Source: Anaerolineae bacterium (GTDB lineage: Bacteria; Chloroflexota; Anaerolineae; B4-G1). From it: DNA of 16,571 nt. The first letter of the stretch is position 1, and every line of letters begins with the position of its first letter. Of this stretch, positions 6,342 to 13,762 are shown one piece after another. The notes beneath the pieces were generated by a model. It was not told where the DNA came from. It worked only from the letters and a program-made list of their open reading frames with translations, and did no database searches. Location: the NCBI GenBank assembly GCA_030620125.1, contig JAUXFI010000017.1:1-16571 (forward strand), in the 5' to 3' direction. The position numbers and the translations under genes are program-made.

Positions 6342-7280
6342 CTAAGGCAAATCCGACTCCCTGGCTCGTGGGTGCGCTCCCATGTAAACCTCCCGCGCCC
6401 GGCTTTGGCTGACGTGAGTGTAGATTTGGGTCGTGGCGAGATTGGCGTGACCCAGCAGTTCTTGCACCACGCGTAGGTCAGCTCCGCCATCCAGGAGATG
6501 CGTGGCGAAGGAATGGCGCAGAACGTGAGGAGAGACGTCCATGCGAATACCCGCTTGCTTGCCGGCTTTGCTCAACATCAGGGCTACTCCGCGCGTCGTC
6601 AGGCGACCGCCCCGGTGGTTGAGCCATAGCGCGTTAGTCGGTTGTCGGCCCAGCAGCTCAGGCCGCCCAGCCTTCAGATACAACCGCACCGCCTGCACCG
6701 CTGACTGTCCCAGCAGTCCAATGCGCTCTTTGCCTCCCTTGCCCAGCACGTATACCTGGGCCTGCGCCAGGGCGACATCCGCCACATCCATACCCGCTAA
6801 CTCGCTGACCCGCAGACCCGCCGCGTACAACACCTCGATGATAGCCCTATTGCGCATACCCAGCGGGGTGGACGTATCAGTCGCCGCCAACAATGACTCT
6901 ACTTCGGCCACCGTCAAGTATTGCGGCAGCCGCCTGGGAACACGAGGAGCGCTGACCAAACGGAAAGGGTTGCGCTCCAGCACATCCTCCCGCACCAAAA
7001 AGTTGCCGAAGGAGCGCAATTCCGCCACCCGGCGCGCAATACTGGCTTTGACGTAGCCCGTTGCGTCCAATTCCGCCAAGTAACTCCGCAATAACGAGCG
7101 GTCTACCTGCTCCAGCGAGCCTACCCCGTGTGCCCGGCAATAATCCAGGAACTGGCCGATGTCGTTGCAATAGTTCTTGATGGTATAGGGTGAGGCGTTC
7201 CGGCCCACGTGCAGGTAGGTCAGAAACTGTTCCAGTAATGTGTCCATGCCCACACCAACCACACGTGCAAACTGCTTCAC
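6342..7280 (-). CDS. xerC: Tyrosine recombinase, XerC/XerD type
   Basis: A full-length tyrosine recombinase that would resolve chromosome dimers by strand exchange at dif. Counting from the GTG at 7280 (312 aa), the N-terminal SAM-like core-binding domain spans about 12-105 and the catalytic domain about 120-300. All catalytic residues are visible: R157 (AAGLRVSEL), K181 (GKGGKER), H252 and R255 (HVLRHSF), H278 (LLGHANL) and nucleophile Y287 (TTQIYTHV). The GTG start overlaps the topA stop (GTGA), suggesting translational coupling. An internal ATG at 7247 (MDTLLEQF, 301 aa) is the more usual N-terminus for the family; neither has a strong ribosome binding site. XerC is preferred to XerD only because dprA-topA-xerC is a known gene order; the sequence alone does not decide. 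The intact active site and housekeeping context argue against a mobile-element integrase. Confidence 0.93.
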   Translation of the reverse strand: MKQFARVVGVGMDTLLEQFLTYLHVGRNASPYTIKNYCNDIGQFLDYCRAHGVGSLEQVDRSLLRSYLAELDATGYVKASIARRVAELRSFGNFLVREDVLERNPFRLVSAPRVPRRLPQYLTVAEVESLLAATDTSTPLGMRNRAIIEVLYAAGLRVSELAGMDVADVALAQAQVYVLGKGGKERIGLLGQSAVQAVRLYLKAGRPELLGRQPTNALWLNHRGGRLTTRGVALMLSKAGKQAGIRMDVSPHVLRHSFATHLLDGGADLRVVQELLGHANLATTQIYTHVSQSRAREVYMGAHPRARESDLP

Positions 7281-9691
7281 GCTGCTACCGGCTCGGCCTG
7301 CACTTTGGGCAGGCTGGCGATCTCGAACTCTTCATCACAGGCGATGCACTTGGCCCAGCCTTTGCGCGCCTCGGTGAGCAGTCCGCCGCACTCCGGGCAA
7401 GGCTGCTTTAGCGGTCGTTTCCACGAAGCGAACTGGCACGAGCTCTCGTCGCCGGCCTGATAGTTGGCACAACCGTAGAACGTACGTCCACGGCGTGTCC
7501 GTTTCTCCACCAGGTCGCCCCCGCACTCTGGGCATTTCACCCCAATCTTGACCAGGATCGGCTTGAGGAAGCGACAGTCGGGAAAGTTGCTGCAGCCGAT
7601 GAACTTGCCGAAGCGTCCATACTTGTAGATCAGCGGATGACCGCACCGAGGGCACAATTCACCGGTCGGATCGTTGCCCATCTGGACGGTGGGCATCTCC
7701 TCCCGCGCTTGAGACAGCGTGGCGGAGAACGGCTCGTAAAAGTCGTGCAGCACCGGCACCCATTGTCGCTCGCCACTGGCGATCAGGTCCAGGTTTTGCT
7801 CCATCTGGGCCGTGAAACCGGCGTTAATATAGTCCGGGAAGTGATCAACCAGCAGATCGTTGACGACGGTCCCTACTTCGGTGGGGTACAACCGCCTGTC
7901 ACGTCGCTCGACGTACCCTCGTCGCTGGATAGTGGACATGGTCGGGGCATAGGTGCTAGGGCGGCCGATGCCGTACTCCTCCAACGCCCACACCAGCGTC
8001 GCCTCACTGTAGCGCGGGGGCGGCTGGGTAAAGTGTTGGTCCGGCAGCAACTGTATCAGGTCGAGTATCTCGTCCACCGTCAGCGGCGGGATCTCCTCCC
8101 GCCTGCGCTCCTCTTCGACCTTGTCGTCCTCGTCCTTCGCCTCCTCGTACACAGCCAGGAAACCCTTAAAGCGCAGGCTGGAGCCGCTGGCGCGGAAGAG
8201 GTACCCCCCTTCTTCTCCCTCCCCATAGGGGGGGCTGGGGGGGGTAGCCAGAATCTCGACAGAGATAGTATCGTACACTGCTGGCGACATCTGGCTGGCG
8301 ACGAAGCGCCGCCAGATCAGTTGGTACAACCGGTACTGGTTTCGATCCAGGTGTGGCTTCAGACACTTGGGCGTGCGCAGGACGCTGGTGGGACGGATGG
8401 CCTCGTGGGCTTCCTCGGCCCGCTTGGTCCGCGTCTTGTAGCGCGGAGGCTTGGCAGGCACGAACTCCTCGCCATGCTCCTCCAAGATGAATTCCCTGGC
8501 CTCCTTCTGGGCTTGTTCGGCCACGTTGACGCTGTCTGTGCGCATATAAGTGATCAGACCGACCGGGCCATTTCCCAGGTCCATCCCCTCGTACAGTTGC
8601 TGGGCAAAGCGCATCGTGCGCCGGGCCGTGAACCCCAGCCGCCGAGAGGCCTCTTGCTGCATCGTGCTGGTGGTGAACGGAGCCGCGGGCCTGCGTCGCC
8701 GCTGCCCCTCCTTCACCTTCGCCACGGTGTAAATGGCCTTCTCTAGCTCGGTCACGACGGCCTGCACGTCGGCCTCGCTGTAGAGTTCCAACTCCTCCCC
8801 GCGAATGCGGTGCAGCCTGGCGATGAAACGGCGCGCCCCACCCTCTTCTCCCCCCCCCTGTAGGGGGGGGCAGGGGGGGATATGCTTGGCCAACTCTGCC
8901 TCAATGGACCAGTATTCGACCGGCACGAAGGCTCCGATTTCCCGCTCTCGCTCGACCACCAACCGCACGGCCACCGACTGCACCCGGCCGGCGGAAAGCC
9001 CGCGCCGGCCCATTTTGTCGCGCAGCAGCGGGCTGAGCGTGTAGCCGACGAGCCGGTCGAGGATGCGCCGCGCCTGTTGGGCATCTACTCGCTGCATGTC
9101 AATCTCGCGCAGGTTGGCAAAGGCGTTCCCAATGGCGTCGCGCGTAATCTCGTGGAACTCGACGCGATACACCGGCCGCAGCCCGATGGCCGACTCGAGC
9201 GCCTGGGTCAAATGCCAGGCGATGGCCTCCCCCTCGCGGTCCGGGTCGGTCGCCAGGTAGATCTCGGACGAGTTCCTGACATCCGCCCGCAGTTCCCGCA
9301 CCACGTCCTTGCGTTTGGCGGGGACGATGTAACGAGGCTCGAAATCGTTCTCAATGTCCACTCCCATCCGGTTGGAAGGCAGGTCGCGTACGTGCCCCAC
9401 CGAGGCACGCACCCGGTACTTTTTTCCCAGAAAACGGCCCACCGTGCGCGCCTTGGCCGGCGACTCGACGATCACCATCTTGGGCTTCTTCGCCAGTTTG
9501 GCCCTGGCCTCGGCAGTGACATGCTCGGCTGGGTCGAGTCCCTCGTGGGCCGGGGTATGGCCCATCTTGAACATCTTTGTGCCACACACCGGGCATATCC
9601 CCTGCGTGGCTGGCGTCCCATTGACGTTGAATATAGGCCGGGGGTCTTGCATCTCGCGTTTGGTCTTGCACTTTACGCAATAGGCTTCCAT
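7277..9691 (-). CDS. topA: DNA topoisomerase I with N-terminal DUF5679-type zinc finger
   Basis: Type IA topoisomerase (804 aa) that relaxes negative supercoils through a 5'-phosphotyrosine intermediate. Residues 1-44 form an extra four-cysteine module (C5, C8, C33, C36; AYCVKCKTKREM...CPVCGTKMF) like DUF5679, not part of standard TopA. The Toprim domain follows, with E76 (VIVESPAKA) and D149-D151-E153 (DPDREGEAIAWH). The catalytic tyrosine is Y382, with R384, in GLITYMRTDS. Three C-terminal zinc ribbons have cysteines at 680/683/700/706, 720/723/741/752 and 765/768/782/785. Two palindromic repeats insert Pro/Gly/Glu-rich peptides at about 271-285 and 483-496. ATG 9691 is preceded by GAGGT; the gene begins 7 bases after the upstream hypothetical gene and its stop overlaps the xer start. 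Confidence 0.97.
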   Translation of the reverse strand: MEAYCVKCKTKREMQDPRPIFNVNGTPATQGICPVCGTKMFKMGHTPAHEGLDPAEHVTAEARAKLAKKPKMVIVESPAKARTVGRFLGKKYRVRASVGHVRDLPSNRMGVDIENDFEPRYIVPAKRKDVVRELRADVRNSSEIYLATDPDREGEAIAWHLTQALESAIGLRPVYRVEFHEITRDAIGNAFANLREIDMQRVDAQQARRILDRLVGYTLSPLLRDKMGRRGLSAGRVQSVAVRLVVEREREIGAFVPVEYWSIEAELAKHIPPCPPLQGGGEEGGARRFIARLHRIRGEELELYSEADVQAVVTELEKAIYTVAKVKEGQRRRRPAAPFTTSTMQQEASRRLGFTARRTMRFAQQLYEGMDLGNGPVGLITYMRTDSVNVAEQAQKEAREFILEEHGEEFVPAKPPRYKTRTKRAEEAHEAIRPTSVLRTPKCLKPHLDRNQYRLYQLIWRRFVASQMSPAVYDTISVEILATPPSPPYGEGEEGGYLFRASGSSLRFKGFLAVYEEAKDEDDKVEEERRREEIPPLTVDEILDLIQLLPDQHFTQPPPRYSEATLVWALEEYGIGRPSTYAPTMSTIQRRGYVERRDRRLYPTEVGTVVNDLLVDHFPDYINAGFTAQMEQNLDLIASGERQWVPVLHDFYEPFSATLSQAREEMPTVQMGNDPTGELCPRCGHPLIYKYGRFGKFIGCSNFPDCRFLKPILVKIGVKCPECGGDLVEKRTRRGRTFYGCANYQAGDESSCQFASWKRPLKQPCPECGGLLTEARKGWAKCIACDEEFEIASLPKVQAEPVAA
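8204..8247 (-). repeat. In-frame G/C-run palindromic insert, copy B (inside topA)
   Basis: On the minus strand, runs of C (CCCCCCCCAGCCCCCCC), a short loop (TAT), a G-rich arm (GGGGAGGGAG), a spacer AAGAA and a final GGGGGG make a nested imperfect inverted repeat. In frame it encodes TPPSPPYGEGEEGG (residues 483-496) between VEILA and YLFRAS, a place where TopA normally runs straight through. The order of its parts and its orientation match copy C 640 bases away. Confidence 0.8.
8837..8881 (-). repeat. In-frame G/C-run palindromic insert, copy C (inside topA)
   Basis: On the minus strand, CCCCCCCTGCCCCCCCC, loop TACA, GGGGGGGGGAG, spacer AAGA, then GGGTGGGG: the same order of parts as copy B. 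It encodes IPPCPPLQGGGEEGG (residues 271-285), closely similar to copy B's peptide (PP-S/C-PP-Y/L-x-G-x-G/E-EEGG). It interrupts the Toprim/domain-IV region between EAELAKH and ARRFIARL without breaking the frame. Confidence 0.8.
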
Positions 9692-9698
9692 GCCGACC

Positions 9699-10109
9699 TC
9701 AGTCTTCCTCCTCTGGTCCTTCGCGCAGCGCTACATAAGCAGGTTCAGGCACAGCGTATTCTACCCGCTGCTTCACTCGCGGCTTCTCCATCTCCTCAAA
9801 GATAATGTCCCACAGCCGGGCGCGAATCTCGCAGTGGCTTGCGCCCTCAACGGTGCGAATCTCGGACTGGACGCGATAGCGGTCCGCGTACTCGCCCAAT
9901 ATGATTTCGGCCTCCTCTATACTGGGGTGTAACTCCCGGATGCGCTGGTCAAAGTAACGTCCCTTTCGCCGGTCGTCATCCGGAATGGCGCGTATTGAGA
10001 GGGTATAATCTGCAAAATTGCCGCTACGATTCTCGTAGAGCACACCCCAGGGGAACCAGATACCTTCGTCAGCCAGCCAGTCCTCAATCACTCTGTATCT
10101 CACAATCAT
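9699..10109 (-). CDS. Protein of unknown function, 136 aa, second gene of a coupled pair
   Basis: I do not recognise this family. The ATG at 10109 overlaps the stop of the preceding gene (ATGA), so the two are translationally coupled; a longer start at 10151 would only extend back into that gene. The protein opens MIVRYRVIEDWLADEGIWFPW, has a charged middle (DDDRRKGRYFDQRIREL) and ends in an acidic tail (EGPEEED). There is no membrane segment, signal peptide or obvious catalytic motif. Its stop lies 7 bases before topA, so it belongs to the same transcript. Being coupled to an equally unknown partner suggests the two act together; toxin-antitoxin function is possible but nothing in the sequence shows it. 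Confidence 0.75.
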   Translation of the reverse strand: MIVRYRVIEDWLADEGIWFPWGVLYENRSGNFADYTLSIRAIPDDDRRKGRYFDQRIRELHPSIEEAEIILGEYADRYRVQSEIRTVEGASHCEIRARLWDIIFEEMEKPRVKQRVEYAVPEPAYVALREGPEEED

Positions 10110-10600
10110 AGTTCCATCTCCCTCAGACAAGCCAGCAGTTGCCTTGCACACTCCACATCTGCTGCATCAGGGATACGCAGACGACCGGGCCAGGTCGACT
10201 CGGCGAGCAGGTCAAAATCGCGCCTGGTGGTGTTGGCCCACAGTAGAGCGTTGATCTCTACCTCCTCGCCAAGCACCTCCCCAATCTGACGCTGGAGATA
10301 AGTGTACTCAGTCACCAGAGCCGTTACGTGCGCATCTTTGTTGCGCCACCAAAAGGCCCGCGCTTGCCTGCGTTTCAGAATCAACAGCCCTGGCTCTCGC
10401 TCCAGCAGGATGTCCAGTTCCACCACCTCGTGCAAGAGCGCCGCCGTGCCGTAGTAGCCGCCGATGGCAATGTCGGCCAGCGCCGGGGCATCGGGCCCTT
10501 GCAGCAGCCGCAGGTAGCGCACCACCCGGTCGAGGTCTTCCTCGGTGATGCCGTAATCGGCGATTACCTGTGGGTCAAAGCCTGACAGGCTCACAGCCAT
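10106..10600 (-). CDS. Protein of unknown function, 164 aa, first gene of a coupled pair
   Basis: I do not recognise the family. The ATG at 10600 lies inside the 3' end of manC (10-base overlap), and its stop overlaps the ATG of the next gene by four bases. It appears all-helical: ITEEDLDRVVRYLRLL at the N-terminus, then ALLHEVVELDILLERE (H57, E58, E61) and DAHVTALVTEYTYLQ (H91, E98). The histidine and glutamate spacing in those two helices could form a metal site, but this is speculation, and the HEVVE stretch is not the HExxH of zinc proteases. There is no signal peptide or membrane segment. It occurs within the dprA-topA housekeeping run, so it may be a lineage-specific member of that transcript. 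Confidence 0.75.
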   Translation of the reverse strand: MAVSLSGFDPQVIADYGITEEDLDRVVRYLRLLQGPDAPALADIAIGGYYGTAALLHEVVELDILLEREPGLLILKRRQARAFWWRNKDAHVTALVTEYTYLQRQIGEVLGEEVEINALLWANTTRRDFDLLAESTWPGRLRIPDAADVECARQLLACLREMEL

Positions 10601-11673
10601 TCGCCGCGTCCATCCTCCTTCAGGCGGGTCACAATCGCCCGCACCTCCTGCTCCCGTTCCCTGGAGCAGACCAACAGGGCGTCCTCTGTATCTACGATCA
10701 CCATTCCCTCCAGCCCAATAGTGGCGATGAGCCGCTTCCCGTCGCCGCTCCTGCCAAAGACCAGCGTATCGCGCGTATCAATCCCCACGTGTGGGCCGAC
10801 GATGATGTTTCCTTCCTCGTCGGCTGGCAGCAACTCTAGGAGGCTGGACCAACTGCCCACGTCCGACCAGCCAATGTCCACCGGGATAACAGCCACGTCC
10901 TGCGCCCCCTCCATCACCCCGTAGTCAATCGTCTGCTTGGCGACCTGGGGCCAGACCCGGCCCAGTGTCGCTTCGTAGCCTGGCGTACCGAGCGCCGCCT
11001 CGATCTCTGCCAATTGCACGTAGAACTCTGGCATCTGGCGCTGGAACTCGTCCAAGATACAATCCACGCGCCACAAGAACATGCCACTGTTCCACGAGTA
11101 CTCCCCGCTCTCGACCATGCGAAACGCCGTCTCCGGGCTGGGCTTCTCGGTGAACCGCTCGGCGCGAAAGACCGGAAAGCCTTCCACCGTGCCCAGGCCC
11201 TCCCCCTGCTTGATGTAACCATAACCGGTTGAAGGAGACGAAGGCTTGATCCCCAGTGTGACCAAGTGGCCCTCTTCAGCGACCTGCGCCGCTGCTGCCA
11301 GAGCCTGGCGGAAGCGTGCCGTATCGGCGATAAAGTGATCGGCAGTGAGCACCGCCATGACACCCTCTGGGTCCTGCCGGCGTAGGTGGATCGCCCCTAG
11401 CCCGATGCAAGGAGCGGTGCCACGGCCCTCTGGCTCGACGATAAAGTTCTCCGGCGGCAACTCTGGCGCTTGTACCGTCAGAGATGCGACGTGCTCGGCG
11501 CCCGTGACGACGAATATCTGCTCCGGTTGGAAAAGGGGCATGAGCCGATCCACCGCGTGCTCGAACATGGTGCGCTCCCCAACCAGCTTGAGCGACTGCT
11601 TGGGACGGTCGCGGCGGCTCAGCGGCCACAGTCGAGTCCCAACCCCTCCAGCCATAATCAGTGCATAGTACAA
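10591..11673 (-). CDS. manC: Mannose-1-phosphate guanylyltransferase, 360 aa
   Basis: Makes GDP-mannose from GTP and mannose-1-phosphate in the cytosol, for glycans, glycosylation or compatible solutes. The nucleotidyltransferase signature sits at the N-terminus (ALIMAGGVGTRLWPLSR, with PKQ following), then VLTADHFIAD (metal-binding D), STGYGYI, FTEKPSPETA, NSGMFLWR and VIPVDIGWSDVGSW. All are typical of the GMP-type enzyme lacking the phosphomannose isomerase domain. I place the start at TTG 11673 because GGAGGG lies five bases upstream and MYYALIMAGG is the usual N-terminus; a TTG at 11694 would add seven unlike residues encoded by a repeat. It is 40 bases behind dprA and overlaps the next gene by 10. 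A sugar-nucleotide gene is unexpected in this DNA-processing cluster. Confidence 0.93.
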   Translation of the reverse strand: MYYALIMAGGVGTRLWPLSRRDRPKQSLKLVGERTMFEHAVDRLMPLFQPEQIFVVTGAEHVASLTVQAPELPPENFIVEPEGRGTAPCIGLGAIHLRRQDPEGVMAVLTADHFIADTARFRQALAAAAQVAEEGHLVTLGIKPSSPSTGYGYIKQGEGLGTVEGFPVFRAERFTEKPSPETAFRMVESGEYSWNSGMFLWRVDCILDEFQRQMPEFYVQLAEIEAALGTPGYEATLGRVWPQVAKQTIDYGVMEGAQDVAVIPVDIGWSDVGSWSSLLELLPADEEGNIIVGPHVGIDTRDTLVFGRSGDGKRLIATIGLEGMVIVDTEDALLVCSREREQEVRAIVTRLKEDGRGEWL

Positions 11674-11682
11674 TTCTGCCCT

Positions 11683-11714
11683 CCAATCTACCAATCTACC
11701 AGCCTACCAACTCC
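11683..11714. repeat. 8-base tandem repeat in the dprA-manC gap
   Basis: Units CCAATCTA, CCAATCTA, CCAGCCTA and CCAACTCC follow one another, the first two identical and the others degenerate. On the minus strand they read as repeats of TAGATTGG, and the last unit runs into GGAGGG, which serves as the ribosome binding site of manC. The array fills most of the gap between the dprA stop and the manC start. Confidence 0.7.
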
Positions 11715-12823
11715 TAATCCACCACGTACTCCACGCCCGGTTCGCGGGCCACGATGTACTTCATCCCGCCCACCTGGCGCACCATGCCCTTCAACTCCAT
11801 CAGTGCCAGCGTGCTGGTCACCTGCGCAATAGGCAGGTCTACTTGCTGCTGGAGTTCGTCCACGTGGGTTGGCTCGACCGAGAGGTAGGTCAACAGCGAA
11901 GCCTCCGTCTCGTCGGCCGGGAGCACCTGGCGCGCCTCCGACTGCTCGGCCACCATCGTCAGATTCAGTTCCTCCAGGATGTCCTCCGGGCCAAGCACGA
12001 CTTTGGCCCCATCTTGGATTAGCGCGTTGGTACCGGCGCTGCCGTGCATCAGGACGTTGCCCGGCACGGCAAAAACATCCCGCCCCTGCTCGGCAGCATA
12101 GTCGGCGGTGATCAGTGCCCCGCTCCGCACCCCCGCTTCGGTGATGAGCACGCCCATGCTGAGCCCGCTGATGATGCGGTTGCGCGGCGGAAAGTTTCTC
12201 CCCTCCGGCCGCGTGCCCAGTGGGTAGTCGCTTACCATCGCCCCCTGTGTGATGATCTGCTGGGCCAATTTGCGATGCTCTGGTGGGTAGACCCTGTCAA
12301 TGCCGCAGCCAAGCACGGCGATGGTGCGTCCCCCTGCCTCCAATGCCGCCCGGTGTGCCTCGCCATCAATCCCCCGCGCCAGCCCGCTGACGATGGTGAT
12401 GCCACTGCGCGCCAGTGCTGCAGACAGCCGGCGGGTCACTTCCCGCCCGTAGGCCGAGGCCCGCCGCGTGCCCACCACCGCCACCGCCCAGGCGTCCTCC
12501 TCCGTTATCGTACCCCTGACATAGATCAGCGGGGGCGGGGCGGAGATCTCGCGCAGGAGGCGAGGATAGTTGGGGCTTTCCCACGTGAGCACGTGTGCGC
12601 CGGTGGCTGCCACTCGCTCCAACTCCCGATCCAAATCGAGGGTGGCCCGGGCTGCCAACAGATTCTCCAGCGAGCGGCGATCCAGACCAGCGCGGCGTAG
12701 TTCCCCGGATGGTGCATGCCAGGCTCGTTCCACATCCCCAAAGCAGTCGAGCAGTGCCCGCAGCCGCGTCGGGCCAATACCGCGCACGATGTTGAACCCA
12801 ACCCAGTAGCGCAAGTCGTTCAT
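11714..12823 (-). CDS. dprA: DNA processing protein DprA (Smf), 369 aa
   Basis: Binds incoming single-stranded DNA during natural transformation and loads RecA. An N-terminal helix-hairpin-helix/SAM-like part (IVRGIGPTRLRALLDCFGD) precedes the Rossmann core: VGTRRASAYGREVT, SGLARGIDGEAHRAAL, VLGCGIDRVYPPEH, FPPRNRIISGLS and ITEAGVRSGALITADYA. The C-terminal winged-helix (DML1-like) domain is present (about 305-360, LLTYLSVEPTHVDELQQQ...LKGMVRQVGGMKYIV). Length and domains are those of a complete family member. The ATG overlaps the rimM stop (ATGA), so translation is probably coupled. DprA is widespread even in species not known to be transformable, so its presence alone does not prove competence. 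Confidence 0.96.
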   Translation of the reverse strand: MNDLRYWVGFNIVRGIGPTRLRALLDCFGDVERAWHAPSGELRRAGLDRRSLENLLAARATLDLDRELERVAATGAHVLTWESPNYPRLLREISAPPPLIYVRGTITEEDAWAVAVVGTRRASAYGREVTRRLSAALARSGITIVSGLARGIDGEAHRAALEAGGRTIAVLGCGIDRVYPPEHRKLAQQIITQGAMVSDYPLGTRPEGRNFPPRNRIISGLSMGVLITEAGVRSGALITADYAAEQGRDVFAVPGNVLMHGSAGTNALIQDGAKVVLGPEDILEELNLTMVAEQSEARQVLPADETEASLLTYLSVEPTHVDELQQQVDLPIAQVTSTLALMELKGMVRQVGGMKYIVAREPGVEYVVD

Positions 12824-13410
12824 CCCTCGCCCCCTGTCAACATTCCCGGCAGCAAGCGTACCACCATCCGCTTCGATTCCAGGTCAAGTTCAAGCACCAC
12901 GTCATCTACGGCTGGCAGAAGCAACTCCCCCCCCGGTCCATGCACGACGTAAACATCGTTGGCCTGGGTCTCAATTAACTCGACTATCTGACCCAGCCAC
13001 TCGCCACTCTCCGTCTCCACCCTCACGCCGATGGGTTGAAAGTGGTAGTACTCGCCTTCCTCAAGCGGCACAGCCTTCTCGACTGGTATCTGCACGAGCA
13101 TACCGCGCAGTTCATCGGCGGTGTTACGGTCTTCGCAGCCGTCCAGTTTCAGTAGCAGCACCCCCTTGTGATGGCGCAACTTTTCCACTGGATAACGCTG
13201 TACTGCATCAGGGGAGGCCGGATGGGCAAGGTAGAAACAGGCGTGTTGCCCCAGCCGTTCGGGGTAGTCTGTGAGAATTTTGACGCGCAGTTCGCCCCGC
13301 ACGCCGTGCGGCCGCGATATCTGCCCGACTGCTAAATAACGAGGCTCAGGTGTGCGCACCTCCCCTGAGCCCCTGTTACCCCTGCGATCATGTTGCGGGG
13401 CAGTACCCAT
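12820..13410 (-). CDS. rimM: 16S rRNA processing protein RimM, 196 aa
   Basis: Assists maturation of the 30S subunit head and binds ribosomal protein S19. The N-terminal RimM domain starts at YLAVGQISRPHGVRGELRVKILTDYPERL. The second half is the PRC-barrel part (YYHFQPIGVRVETESGEWLGQI, then DVYVVHGPGGELLLPAVDDVVLELDLESKRMVV). The ATG at 13410 lies 6 bases behind the khpA stop without its own ribosome binding site, so it would depend on coupling. It adds about 24 unconserved residues before the domain. A GTG at 13359 (VRTPEPRYLAVG) is a credible alternative, with an AGGGG about ten bases before it. Its stop overlaps the dprA start. Confidence 0.94.
   Translation of the reverse strand: MGTAPQHDRRGNRGSGEVRTPEPRYLAVGQISRPHGVRGELRVKILTDYPERLGQHACFYLAHPASPDAVQRYPVEKLRHHKGVLLLKLDGCEDRNTADELRGMLVQIPVEKAVPLEEGEYYHFQPIGVRVETESGEWLGQIVELIETQANDVYVVHGPGGELLLPAVDDVVLELDLESKRMVVRLLPGMLTGGEG
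13343..13371. other. Inverted repeat near the alternative rimM start
   Basis: GGCTCAGG (13343-13350) pairs with CCTGAGCC (13364-13371) around a 13-base loop. In the mRNA this hairpin would hold the alternative GTG start at 13359 in its loop, with part of a G-rich ribosome binding stretch in the stem. It may be a chance feature of coding DNA, or it may affect which rimM start is used. Confidence 0.35.
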
Positions 13411-13416
13411 CGGTCG

Positions 13417-13653
13417 TTAGACGATCTCGAGAGAGACCCGCTTTCCCTGCTTAGCGGCGAGCACCCTGACGAGCGTGCGCATGGCATTCACGGTACGTCC
13501 TCCCTTGCCGATCACACGGCCCATATCCTCTGGGCCGACTCTCAGTTCCAAGATCACAGAGGACTCCCCCTTGATCTCGGAGACGTGAACCTGGGATGGA
13601 TCGTCCACCAGCGACTTGGCGATGAATTCGACCAGTTCTTTCAGCGAAGCCAT
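13417..13653 (-). CDS. khpA: KhpA-type RNA-binding KH domain protein, 78 aa
   Basis: A small single KH-domain protein (YlqC/KhpA family). In other bacteria it binds RNA, often together with KhpB (Jag/EloR), and affects small-RNA function and cell division. The N-terminal helix MASLKELVEFIAKSLVDDP is typical. The GxxG RNA-binding loop is IGKGGRT (about residues 49-55), followed by VNAMRTLVRVLAAKQGKRVSLEIV. Length is normal for the family. A very strong ribosome binding site, GGAGGAG, lies five bases before the ATG. The position between rpsP and rimM is the classical one. Confidence 0.96.
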   Translation of the reverse strand: MASLKELVEFIAKSLVDDPSQVHVSEIKGESSVILELRVGPEDMGRVIGKGGRTVNAMRTLVRVLAAKQGKRVSLEIV

Positions 13654-13722
13654 TGTTGCTCCTCCCTCCTGAAGTAGACGTAGAGAAATTCGTTGTCGCG
13701 GATGCTATAGACGGTACGGAGA

Positions 13723-13750
13723 CGCAGTGAAGGAGCAAAGTTCCACTGCG
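13723..13750. other. Inverted repeat in the rpsP-khpA gap
   Basis: The gap of 109 bases (13654-13762) is the longest inside the housekeeping run. It holds CGCAGTG (13723-13729) and CACTGCG (13744-13750) around a 14-base loop, with an inner pairing possible. No T run follows on the minus strand, so it is not a standard terminator. It could be an attenuator or processing site that separates S16 synthesis from the genes behind it. I see no strong promoter in this gap. Confidence 0.35.
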
Positions 13751-13762
13751 ATAGGAAAAAGG

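Noticed and set aside
6342..7280. Recombinase as evidence for an integrated mobile element
   Set aside because: It is coupled to topA in a housekeeping run, has the typical XerC/D length, and I see no attachment-site repeats or phage or transposon genes around it.
8204..8881. G/C-run hairpins as intrinsic terminators
   Set aside because: They lie well inside the topA reading frame, lack a T run, and the frame continues with conserved TopA blocks and zinc ribbons on both sides.
7637..9805. Long plus-strand open frames (7637-8746 and 8882-9805)
   Set aside because: Both are antisense to topA and show no family motif; they are shadows of its codon bias.
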